From an archaeon (GTDB lineage: Archaea > Nanoarchaeota > Nanoarchaeia > Pacearchaeales > GW2011-AR1), in the NCBI GenBank assembly GCA_030639395.1, contig DAOWCW010000022.1, forward strand, positions 1 through 10,118: a stretch of DNA of 10,118 bases, read 5' to 3'. The notes beneath the pieces were generated by a model that saw only the letters and a list, made by a program, of their open reading frames with translations, made no database searches and was not told the origin of the DNA. Position 1 is the first letter of the stretch. Each line of letters starts with the position of its first letter. The position numbers and the translations under genes were made by a program. Shown here one piece after another: positions 1 through 6,068 of the stretch.

Positions 1-867
1 AAACTAAAACCAACATTCCACAACGAAATCGCAATCTACGGATACCCAGGAAAAAAATCAGCAATGGAGGTAGAAGACCTGGTCAAAATATACTACGACG
101 AAATCCATCCATTCACAATCCTAATGATCCACACAACAATTCAAGATGTTGTCGGCACAATTCCCATAAGCTCAGTCAACAAAGAAACCCTCCCTCTCGC
201 AAACTACTACGCCATGGGGCACATCCACAAAAGATTCGAAACCCAAGTCTCAAATTCAAAATACGTATATCCAGGCCCGACATACCCAAACAACTTCCAA
301 GAACTCTCCGACCTTCAGCATGGCAGCTTTCAAATAATCGAAACTGACGGAGCAAACATATCAACACAAAACATCCAACTCCCATTAAAAGAAGTCACAA
401 CAATAACAATAGAAATATCAAACGGTCTAACTGCGACCCAAGAAATAATTTCCCACATAGACAGACTCAACCTCAGAGATAAAATAGTTCTACTGAAATT
501 AACAGGAACCTTAACACAAGGAAAAACCGGCGACATAAAGTTCGGAGAAATAGAAGACTTCATAAAAAAGAAAGAAGCATTTTCATACCTCCGAAACATC
601 TCCTCAATAAAAATTCAGGAAACAGAATTCCAGATAGAAGCAACGTCCGAAGATAACATCGAAAAAATAGAAGCCCAAATCCTACACGAATATTCAAAAC
701 AAAATCCAACAGACTTCAACAAATATTTTCCGCAACTAATGTCAGCATTATCCGTAGAAAAAAACGAAGACGAAAAATCTGCCACATATGAAGAACGACT
801 ATTAACCGAACTGAAAAATATATTAAAACTAAACGAAATGATGGCGCAACCTAAAATAAACAACTAA
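1..867 (+). CDS. mre11: DNA double-strand break repair nuclease Mre11, 3' part (5' end outside window)
   Basis: The frame is open from the first base, so the gene enters from the left; the ATG at 64 is internal. 288 residues are visible. Mre11 is the manganese-dependent metallophosphoesterase that works with Rad50 to process DNA double-strand breaks. The later phosphoesterase motifs are visible: the metal-ligand His of LMIHTT (His codon 130-132) and both His of GHIHK (codons 220-222 and 226-228). A YPGPTYPNNFQE stretch follows, typical of the end of the catalytic domain (YPGS/PT..). The first motifs (DxH, GD, GNHD) lie outside the window. The remaining C-terminal part is charged and poorly conserved, as expected for the capping domain and the Rad50-binding tail. 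rad50 follows after 4 nt, the usual archaeal operon. Base composition is strongly C-rich and G-poor, like rad50. The identity is firm; the full length is unknown. Confidence 0.93.
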   Translation, partial: KLKPTFHNEIAIYGYPGKKSAMEVEDLVKIYYDEIHPFTILMIHTTIQDVVGTIPISSVNKETLPLANYYAMGHIHKRFETQVSNSKYVYPGPTYPNNFQELSDLQHGSFQIIETDGANISTQNIQLPLKEVTTITIEISNGLTATQEIISHIDRLNLRDKIVLLKLTGTLTQGKTGDIKFGEIEDFIKKKEAFSYLRNISSIKIQETEFQIEATSEDNIEKIEAQILHEYSKQNPTDFNKYFPQLMSALSVEKNEDEKSATYEERLLTELKNILKLNEMMAQPKINN

Positions 868-871
868 GTCA

Positions 872-2917
872 ATGATATTCAAATCCCTAAAACTAGAAAA
901 CATAAGAAGCTATAAAAATCTAAACATAATTTTCCCAAAAGGCTCCGTCCTTCTAGCGGGAGATATAGGGTCAGGAAAAACCTCCATCCTCCTAGGTCTC
1001 CAATTTGCACTCTTCGGATTACAGCCTGGGCAGAAAGGAGCTTCTATCTTAAGACAAGGAGAAGATTCAGCCTATGCATGTTTAGAATTAGAAATAGATG
1101 GACAGGCAATCACGCTCGAGAGAACAATCAAAAAATCAAAATCAGGTTCAATAACACAAGATTCACAAATCATAACAACAGACAACTTACAAGAAGAACT
1201 CTCAACATCAGAAATGAAAAACAGAGTTATAACGCTTCTACAATATCCAAAAGAATTCGTAAAAAAATCAAACCTCCTTTACAAATTTACAGTCTACACC
1301 CCACAAGAAGAAATGAAAGCGATAGTTCAAGAAAGACCAGAAATAAGACTTGACACACTCCGACACATTTTCGGAATAGACAGATATAAACGAATTAAAG
1401 AAAACTCGCAAATCCTTTTTCAAAAAATAAAAGAACAAGTCAGAATAAAAGAAATTCTAGCCTCAGAACTAAACCTAACAAAAGAAAAATCCGCCATAGA
1501 AAACGAAAAGAAAATAATCTTAACACGAGAAACAAATAATCTAAACATAGAATATCAAAATCTAATCCTCTCAAAACAAAACACTGAAGATAAATTAATC
1601 TTCTACCAAAAACTTCTAGACGAAAAAAGAATTTTAGAATCAGACCTAGGAAAATCCCAAGTCTTACTTCAAGGAAAAAAAGACCTAGAGTTCAGAATGA
1701 AAAAAGAAATAGTCCTAATGCAAAAACAAGTTCACGAAGAATCTTCCTTCTCTCAAGAAAGACTAGACGAAGTCTCAGAACTCCTATCTAAACACAAAAG
1801 AGCCTTAGAAGAAAAATCCGCAAAATTTCTAGAAGTCACATCCCAAGTCTCCGTTCTAAACTCCAAAAAAGAAAGACCTCTCGAACTAAAAAACAAAGTC
1901 GTCTCCCTAGAAAACTGTCCAACCTGCCTCCAAAGAGTAGGGCAAGATCATAAATGCAGAATCGAAAAACAAACCCAATACGACATAGAAGATATCGACA
2001 GAGAACTAGAACAAAAGATACAACAAAAACAAACCCTAGAAAATGAACTCGAAAAAGAAAAAGAATTAATCAGAGGATATGAAACAGACCAATCAAATCT
2101 CAAACAAGACAAAATAAAAGCAGAACATCAAAGAACTATCCTCACCAAAATAAAATCCGATGCATTCGTCCTAGACAGAACATCCAACGAAATCAAAGAA
2201 CTAGAATTACAGCTCCAACAACTCGAAACCAGAATACAAACTTTCTCAAAATCTCAAGAAGAATTCGACCAGGTTAAAAAAGAATTCCAAGAAATAAACG
2301 AAATATTCAGGATAAAAGAAATAACAATAGCAACAAAAACAAAAGAACTAGAACTCCTAAAAATAAAACTACAAGATCTCTCAGCCGAAATACAATCCAA
2401 AGAAAAACTCAGAGAAGAAGTAAATCACCTACGAAGTCTCCAAGATTGGATACAAGAAAAATTCATAACAATGATAAACCTCACGGAAAAAAATGTCATG
2501 GCAAAACTCCGAAACGAATTCTCCGCAATATTCTCCGAGTGGTTCTCTGCCCTAGTATCCGATTCCCTATCAGTCAGACTAGATGAAGACTTCACCCCAA
2601 TAATTACAAACCAAGACTACGAAATAGACTACGACTTCCTCTCAGGTGGCGAACGAACAGCAACAGCCCTAGCATACAGACTCGCACTAAACCAAGTCCT
2701 AAACTCAATCCTTTCCCAAATCAAAACAAAAGACATCCTAATCCTAGACGAGCCAACCGACGGATTCGCGACCGAACAAATCGATAAAATGCGAGACATC
2801 TTCGAACAACTCAAAGCCGAGCAGATGATATTGGTATCTCATGAAGAAAAAATAGAGGGATTTGTGGACCATGTAATCCGAGTCAGGAAAGATGGAACTT
2901 CTACAATCCAGTCTTAA
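872..2917 (+). CDS. rad50: DNA double-strand break repair ATPase Rad50
   Basis: SMC-like ABC ATPase that partners Mre11 in binding, tethering and processing DNA ends. The 681-residue protein starts MIFKSLKLENIRSYKN, the usual Rad50 N-terminus, so the ATG at 872 is well supported. Visible motifs are Walker A GDIGSGKT (residues 30-37), Q-loop YTPQEE (Gln145), a long charged coiled coil (about 180-345 and 365-540), the zinc hook CPTC (349-352), the ABC signature SGGE (591-594), Walker B ILILDE (Asp626, Glu627) and the H-loop VSHE (His657). All catalytic elements are intact. The coiled-coil arms are short compared with the roughly 850-900 residues of well-studied archaeal Rad50 proteins. The gene begins 4 nt after mre11 and is presumably cotranscribed. 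The last 100 nt or so (from about 2820) lose the C-rich, G-poor composition of the rest, although the protein motifs continue normally. Confidence 0.96.
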   Translation: MIFKSLKLENIRSYKNLNIIFPKGSVLLAGDIGSGKTSILLGLQFALFGLQPGQKGASILRQGEDSAYACLELEIDGQAITLERTIKKSKSGSITQDSQIITTDNLQEELSTSEMKNRVITLLQYPKEFVKKSNLLYKFTVYTPQEEMKAIVQERPEIRLDTLRHIFGIDRYKRIKENSQILFQKIKEQVRIKEILASELNLTKEKSAIENEKKIILTRETNNLNIEYQNLILSKQNTEDKLIFYQKLLDEKRILESDLGKSQVLLQGKKDLEFRMKKEIVLMQKQVHEESSFSQERLDEVSELLSKHKRALEEKSAKFLEVTSQVSVLNSKKERPLELKNKVVSLENCPTCLQRVGQDHKCRIEKQTQYDIEDIDRELEQKIQQKQTLENELEKEKELIRGYETDQSNLKQDKIKAEHQRTILTKIKSDAFVLDRTSNEIKELELQLQQLETRIQTFSKSQEEFDQVKKEFQEINEIFRIKEITIATKTKELELLKIKLQDLSAEIQSKEKLREEVNHLRSLQDWIQEKFITMINLTEKNVMAKLRNEFSAIFSEWFSALVSDSLSVRLDEDFTPIITNQDYEIDYDFLSGGERTATALAYRLALNQVLNSILSQIKTKDILILDEPTDGFATEQIDKMRDIFEQLKAEQMILVSHEEKIEGFVDHVIRVRKDGTSTIQS

Positions 2918-2918
2918 A

Positions 2919-4016
2919 TCAAGAAACATCAATATTCTTTAATGCCTTCAGATATTTATTATACCTAATAGCTTCTCCTACAGAACTTAACGCATCTCTT
3001 TCTGGGCAGGCCGGAAGTTGTTTGATTGTCTTTTTGTATATACTATAGTAGCAGTTAAGAAGTTTCTTCCGAGTTTGATCAAATGCCCCAGAAGTCATAA
3101 TCGATCTAGAAGCTTCCATTTTTTCTCCATCTGTCGAATGCCGATTACCTATTAGTTTTATGAGTGAATTCCGTTCTTTTTCATTCCCATATTTTAAAAC
3201 ATGATATGAGGGGAAAGATAACCGACCGTTAATTATATCTGCCATCTGGTCTTGGTAGAGTTTAAATGACCCATCCTCATTGGTGAATATTGCAAAGTCC
3301 CCCAAATCATTACTTATATGCACCCCAGTTCCCAGTAAGTTCATAGCAAGACTCACAGTATCATAAGTTTCCCCTGCAAGAATCGCTCCAATTTCTCCAC
3401 TAAGTCCGTAAAGAAAACCACTCTGCAAGTGCGACTTTTCTTGATATATTTTCAAAAACTCATCGTCTCCAGCGTATTCTGATAATGTATCAATTGTCAT
3501 GGCAAGATCCTTAAATTGCCCCTCATAACAAAGCATAGTTGTCTTGGCAAGTCTTTCTGAAATTTCACGTTTTTGCCTTCCCAAAATTGGAGACTCTTCA
3601 ATGACCTTTTGAGTAAGGTCTCTAAAAATTTGAGATGAGATAGTCATCTTTCGTACTTCTTCGGGGTTATCCGCAACTCCATTCTTGTTATCCAGAATCC
3701 AATTGTCCAAATAACAATAATAATTATTCAACTCAGAAATTGCCAAAAGAGGGCAAACTTCCTCCACTGTTCTTTGTCCGCCGAGCGCCTTGTAAGTTAG
3801 ATATGTAAGAGTAGGTCTCAAGATATTTTTAGATTGTCGTTTCTGAGGCAATTCTAATAATTTTTTTTCAAGATCAGAAGGCAGCTCAAGGTCTTTAATT
3901 TGAGCTTGGATATAATCATTTACGATTGGAGATATCTCTCTAAGGGCATCCCCAAAGATTTTTCCACCATTAACTTTCGCATGTTTATTTTTATGTCCTG
4001 CTTGTTGTCTTCCCAT
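2919..4016 (-). CDS. class 1 isoprenoid biosynthesis enzyme, polyprenyl synthetase-like, with altered first Asp-rich motif
   Basis: 365 residues from the ATG at 4016. A TTG in frame at 4082 would add 22 residues but would run through the promoter, so the ATG is preferred. The all-helical trans-prenyltransferase fold is recognisable in order: LRPTLTYLTYKALGG (66-80), the position of the first Asp-rich motif as YLDNWILDN (102-110), GQFKD (166-170), EKSHLQSG (193-200), GEIGAILAG (207-215), the second Asp-rich region SNDLGDF (235-241) and NGRLSFPSYH (263-272). These correspond to the Q..D, K(T/S)..L, DDxxD and GK..P elements of the family. The first motif is not a canonical DDxxD: it has Asp104, Asn105 and Asp109. 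A prenyl transferase, a terpene cyclase-like enzyme or a ComQ-like protein prenylase are all possible, and the substrate cannot be told. The gene is convergent with rad50, with one base between the stops. Its composition lacks the + strand C excess of its neighbours, so recent acquisition is possible. Confidence 0.75.
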   Translation of the reverse strand: MGRQQAGHKNKHAKVNGGKIFGDALREISPIVNDYIQAQIKDLELPSDLEKKLLELPQKRQSKNILRPTLTYLTYKALGGQRTVEEVCPLLAISELNNYYCYLDNWILDNKNGVADNPEEVRKMTISSQIFRDLTQKVIEESPILGRQKREISERLAKTTMLCYEGQFKDLAMTIDTLSEYAGDDEFLKIYQEKSHLQSGFLYGLSGEIGAILAGETYDTVSLAMNLLGTGVHISNDLGDFAIFTNEDGSFKLYQDQMADIINGRLSFPSYHVLKYGNEKERNSLIKLIGNRHSTDGEKMEASRSIMTSGAFDQTRKKLLNCYYSIYKKTIKQLPACPERDALSSVGEAIRYNKYLKALKNIDVS

Positions 4017-4042
4017 GTTATCATTAAACAGTAACAAACATA

Positions 4043-4052
4043 CATAAAATTT
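4043..4052 (-). promoter_or_regulatory. TATA-like element of the isoprenoid enzyme gene
   Basis: On the minus strand AAATTTTATG lies 27-36 nt before the ATG at 4016, the distance expected for an archaeal TATA box of a leaderless or short-leader transcript. It is preceded after 3 nt by the 16-nt motif at 4056-4071. This is inferred from sequence and spacing only. Confidence 0.5.
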
Positions 4053-4055
4053 CAC

Positions 4056-4071
4056 CCTTACATAACAGGCA
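4056..4071 (-). promoter_or_regulatory. candidate operator, copy 1 of a shared 16-nt motif
   Basis: The + strand reads CCTTACATAACAGGCA and matches 4753-4768 (CCTAACATAACAGGCA) at 15 of 16 positions in the same orientation. It lies just upstream of the TATA-like element of the isoprenoid enzyme gene, where archaeal activators often bind. Both genes carrying the motif are on the minus strand, and one encodes a DNA-binding regulator. A binding function is inferred. Confidence 0.45.
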
Positions 4072-4088
4072 CCTACACGCAAAAAATT

Positions 4089-4751
4089 CTAATCCAAAAC
4101 AAACTTAGGAATAACCTTAGCCTCAGCCTTCCTCAAATTCTCTCTAAATGTCTGCTTAGAAACCTTACTAATCTTAGCCAAACTATCTAAATTAACCTTC
4201 CGCGGAAAATCATAATACCCCTTCTTGAAAGCCAAATTAATCGCAGCCTTCTGCTTCTCCGCCAACTTCGGAAACAACCGACTAACATAAATATCATCCA
4301 ACTTCTTCTCCTTAAACTGCAAAATCTCAAAATAAGTCGTAGTCTTATTCTTCTCAATAGAATCAATCATATCAGAAATAACCTTCCTATCCCAAGCCGC
4401 AACCTCAATCATCTCAAAACCATCTTTAGTCAAATAAGCTGGACTAGGATAAATCAAAACAGAATCATTAATCGCTTTATACAAAGAAAGATCTGCCTTG
4501 TGTCTCGCCAAAACAAAAATCGCATTCTCATAAACTTCTAAGTTCGCAATCTTCTTATGCCCTTTCAAATATATAATATATTTCCTAACAGATTTCCTCT
4601 CACCAACCAATCGAATCATCGCAGAAGTATAAACATATTTTCCCTTAGCATATTCCCCCAAATGATGAAAAAACCCATCCAGCTTCAACTCCCTCAACTT
4701 ATCCGCATAAATACAATCACTATGCCGATACTTATATTTCAAATACCACAT
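4089..4751 (-). CDS. Bat-type (HTH_10) helix-turn-helix transcription regulator
   Basis: 220 residues from the ATG at 4751. That start gives MWYLKYKYRHSDC, the N-terminus typical of this family, and lies about 25 nt from a good TATA box. Upstream ATGs at 4760 and 4769 are possible but would put the TATA box too close. The C-terminal domain (about 160-215) is a clear HTH_10 domain: LAEKQKAAINLAFKKGYYDFPRK, then NLDSLAKISKVSKQTFRENLRKAEAKV, with the GYYDFPR signature and the helix-turn-helix at LAKISKVSKQTFRENLRKAE. The N-terminal 150 residues form the Bat-associated sensor-like region, with no recognisable GAF or PAS motif. This family regulates archaeal genes such as those for bacterio-opsin and carotenoid synthesis in haloarchaea, though its members are diverse. 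A motif in its own promoter (4753-4768) recurs upstream of the adjacent isoprenoid enzyme gene, so autoregulation and control of that neighbour are plausible. Coding composition matches the native, + strand C-rich class. Confidence 0.85.
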   Translation of the reverse strand: MWYLKYKYRHSDCIYADKLRELKLDGFFHHLGEYAKGKYVYTSAMIRLVGERKSVRKYIIYLKGHKKIANLEVYENAIFVLARHKADLSLYKAINDSVLIYPSPAYLTKDGFEMIEVAAWDRKVISDMIDSIEKNKTTTYFEILQFKEKKLDDIYVSRLFPKLAEKQKAAINLAFKKGYYDFPRKVNLDSLAKISKVSKQTFRENLRKAEAKVIPKFVLD

Positions 4752-4752
4752 A

Positions 4753-4768
4753 CCTAACATAACAGGCA
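4753..4768 (-). promoter_or_regulatory. candidate operator, copy 2 of a shared 16-nt motif
   Basis: The + strand reads CCTAACATAACAGGCA, 15/16 identical to 4056-4071. It fills the space between the TATA box (4773-4780) and the ATG (4751) of the HTH regulator gene, a position where a bound protein would block transcription. That fits an autorepression site, but binding is inferred. Confidence 0.45.
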
Positions 4769-4772
4769 TATA

Positions 4773-4780
4773 CTTTTATA
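4773..4780 (-). promoter_or_regulatory. TATA box of the HTH regulator gene
   Basis: The minus strand reads TATAAAAG, 22-29 nt upstream of the ATG at 4751. Its centre is about 25 nt from that ATG, so transcription should begin at or next to the start codon (leaderless). This spacing also decides between the three in-frame ATGs. Confidence 0.65.
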
Positions 4781-4845
4781 TCCTTCTAATTCTGCCAATA
4801 AAGAATAGTCCAAACTTAACGGGTGATAAAGTCGCTCTACCAAAA

Positions 4846-4933
4846 GCGAAGCGCACTGACAGGAAAAATGATAAATTTTTCCGAACTGAAAGTAAATCGA
4901 AGATTTACGAACTGAAAGCGAAGCGAACTGGAG
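4846..4933. repeat. array of four different short palindromes, each followed by a GAACTGAAA-like 9-mer
   Basis: Four consecutive units, read on the + strand. Unit 1: GCGAAGC (4846-4852) then GCACTGACA. Unit 2: arms GGAAAAAT (4862-4869) and ATTTTTCC (4875-4882), loop GATAA, then GAACTGAAA (4883-4891). Unit 3: arms GTAAATC (4892-4898) and GATTTAC (4902-4908), loop GAA, then GAACTGAAA (4909-4917). Unit 4: GCGAAGC (4918-4924) then GAACTGGAG (4925-4933). Units 2 and 3 have perfect 8- and 7-bp stems of unrelated sequence, while units 1 and 4 are 2-bp mini-palindromes around GAA. There are no gaps between units. The array lies between the divergent promoters of the HTH regulator and rpoL. No open frame of note uses it. 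Its function is unknown: it could be a palindromic repeat element, a structured RNA or a protein-binding array. Confidence 0.8.
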
Positions 4934-4953
4934 CAAGCCCAAAATCACAAGAC

Positions 4954-4960
4954 TTAAAAA
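4954..4960 (+). promoter_or_regulatory. TATA-like element of rpoL
   Basis: TTAAAAA, whose centre lies 25 nt before the ATG at 4982, predicts a leaderless rpoL transcript. The assignment rests on composition and spacing. Confidence 0.5.
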
Positions 4961-4981
4961 CCATTTTGCTCCTTCGTACTT

Positions 4982-5236
4982 ATGGAAATCAAAATAATCA
5001 AAGAAGAAAAAGGCGTCCTAGATATAGAAATCTCAAGTCTAACAATAGCAGAAGTTCTTAGGGTATACCTAAACAAACAAGGTGCAAAATTAGCAGCTTG
5101 GAAAAAAGCCCACCAAACATCAAACCCAGTTTTACACATTGAAGCCGACAACCCAAAAAAACTTCTAAAAGATGCAATCAAAACACTAGAAAAAGAAATC
5201 GACAAAACAGTTGACGAATTCAAAAAGCTAAAATAA
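4982..5236 (+). CDS. rpoL: DNA-directed RNA polymerase subunit L (Rpo11)
   Basis: 84 residues, close to the usual 85-95 of archaeal RpoL. It starts MEIKIIKEEKGVLDIEI, a typical RpoL beginning. It then has the helix TIAEVLRVYLNKQGAK, matching the family's N.LR..L segment, AWKKAHQTSNPVLHIEA matching the Y..HP....l.I segment, and a C-terminal amphipathic helix (residues 58-84) rich in Lys and Glu. RpoL pairs with RpoD (Rpo3) in the assembly platform of archaeal RNA polymerase. The HP dipeptide and NLLR of better-known relatives are not fully kept, so this is a divergent member. The leaderless start fits the TATA-like element at 4954. The gene is divergent from the HTH regulator and precedes radB by 45 nt on the same strand. 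Confidence 0.78.
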   Translation: MEIKIIKEEKGVLDIEISSLTIAEVLRVYLNKQGAKLAAWKKAHQTSNPVLHIEADNPKKLLKDAIKTLEKEIDKTVDEFKKLK

Positions 5237-5252
5237 TTCTATCACACAAATT

Positions 5253-5260
5253 CTTTTAAT
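5253..5260 (+). promoter_or_regulatory. possible TATA element of radB
   Basis: CTTTTAAT is centred about 25 nt before the radB ATG (5282), within the 45-nt rpoL-radB gap. The gap is T-rich and could also serve as a rpoL terminator. The match to a TATA box is weak, and read-through from rpoL is equally possible. Confidence 0.3.
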
Positions 5261-5281
5261 CTTAATCTATCTCTCAATCTC

Positions 5282-6031
5282 ATGCAACAAAAAATCTCCG
5301 CCGGCTCTTACATTCTAAACCAATTTCTCCACGGTGGCTACGAAACCGATATAATCACAACCCTCTACGGACCAGGAGGCTCCGGAAAATCAAACCTCGC
5401 AATAATCCTAGCAACATCCCAAGCAAAAAAACAAAACAAAACAATCTTCATCGACACAGAAGGCGGCTTCTCTTCAGAACGCTTCAGACAAATTCACAGA
5501 GGTAATAAGGAAGAAATCGAGCGAGACCTACAAAATATTTTTCTCCTAAACCCAACCTCATTCCAAGAACAAGAAAAAGCGTTTCAGCAAATGTTAAAGC
5601 ACGTCAAAAACGAATCTATCTCTTTAATTATAATCGATTCAATAGCAATGCTCTACCGACTAGAATTAGGCGAAGCAATCTCAGCAAACGACCAGAAAAA
5701 AATATCAATAGTAAACAGAAAATTAGCAAACCAACTCCGCATCCTAAACGAAATCGCAAGAAAACAAAGCATCCCAGTAATAATAACAAACCAAGTCTAC
5801 GCCCAATTTGACCGAACCTCCGAACCTCCGAACGCCGAATTCCGGACACGCGAAAAGCGCGTGTCTATGGTCGGTGGCGACCTCTTAAAATACTGGTCTA
5901 AATGTTTAATAGAAATAAAAAGTCATTATGGAAAAAGATCTCTTATCTTGAAAAAGCACAGAAGTCTTCCGGAAAAAGAATTAGCGTTTGAAATTGTTGA
6001 TATGGGGATTAGGAAAAAGGGATTGTTTTAA
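5282..6031 (+). CDS. radB: DNA repair and recombination protein RadB (RadA paralogue)
   Basis: 249 residues, slightly longer than the usual 220-240 of RadB. RecA-superfamily ATPase thought to assist RadA in homologous recombination. The N-terminus (ISAGSYILNQFLHGGYETDIITTLYG) leads straight into Walker A GPGGSGKS (30-37), with no helix-hairpin-helix domain as in RadA, which is diagnostic for RadB. IFIDTEGGFSSERF (55-68), Walker B SLIIIDS (114-120) and IITNQVY (167-173) follow, then GGDLLKYWSKCLIEI (198-212), which matches the RadB GGxxxxxWSK region. Between NQVY and GGDLL lies a segment (about 177-196) encoded by tandem CCGAA repeats and a hairpin (5812-5865), roughly ten residues longer than I would expect. 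The frame is kept, so the gene looks functional. From about 5890 to the stop the + strand C excess disappears, unlike in the rest of the gene. Confidence 0.92.
   Translation: MQQKISAGSYILNQFLHGGYETDIITTLYGPGGSGKSNLAIILATSQAKKQNKTIFIDTEGGFSSERFRQIHRGNKEEIERDLQNIFLLNPTSFQEQEKAFQQMLKHVKNESISLIIIDSIAMLYRLELGEAISANDQKKISIVNRKLANQLRILNEIARKQSIPVIITNQVYAQFDRTSEPPNAEFRTREKRVSMVGGDLLKYWSKCLIEIKSHYGKRSLILKKHRSLPEKELAFEIVDMGIRKKGLF
5812..5865 (+). repeat. CCGAA-type short tandem repeats plus perfect GC-rich hairpin inside radB
   Basis: CCGAACCT occurs twice in tandem (5812-5819, 5820-5827), then CCGAACG (5828-5834) and CCGAATT (5835-5841). CCG follows, and then a perfect 8-bp hairpin with arms GACACGCG (5845-5852) and CGCGTGTC (5858-5865) around loop AAAAG. 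The segment is much more GC-rich than its surroundings and falls in a RadB loop region, in frame. The layout is like that at 8523-8573. After the hairpin, GGTCGGTGG (5869-5877) is the reverse complement of CCACCGACC in that element. It may be a small palindromic element tolerated as extra peptide; mobility is inferred. Confidence 0.6.
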
Positions 6032-6047
6032 ATATATTTTTTAGGAC

Positions 6048-6054
6048 ATATAAA
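6048..6054 (+). promoter_or_regulatory. TATA-like element of the ddh-lysA operon
   Basis: ATATAAA lies centred 33 nt before the in-frame ATG at 6084 and only 18 nt before the ATG at 6069. If it is the TATA box, transcription would begin near 6076 and favour the ATG at 6084. A second AT-rich stretch (TTTAAATATATT, about 6027-6038) would instead suit the ATG at 6069. Confidence 0.4.
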
Positions 6055-6068
6055 CTTAAATATAAGAA

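Noticed and set aside
2918..2940. Possible terminator between rad50 and the convergent gene
   Set aside because: Only one base separates the two stops, and I see neither a stem-loop nor a clear T-run dedicated to either gene.
4017..4082. N-terminal extension of the isoprenoid enzyme from a TTG at 4082
   Set aside because: The extension would cover the TATA-like element and the shared 16-nt motif; the ATG at 4016 lies at the right distance from the TATA-like element.
4823..4889. Possible C/D-box sRNA: GTGATAA (4823), CTGA (4856), ATGATAA (4868), CTGA (4886)
   Set aside because: The C'-like to D spacing (11 nt) is good, but the first C-to-D' interval is 26 nt and both C boxes deviate from RTGATGA. 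The CTGA copies are already explained by the repeated linker of the hairpin array.
4754..4948. Open frame of 64 codons on the minus strand across the intergenic region
   Set aside because: It runs through the hairpin array and the regulator promoter, shows no recognisable protein sequence, and lacks a start context of its own.
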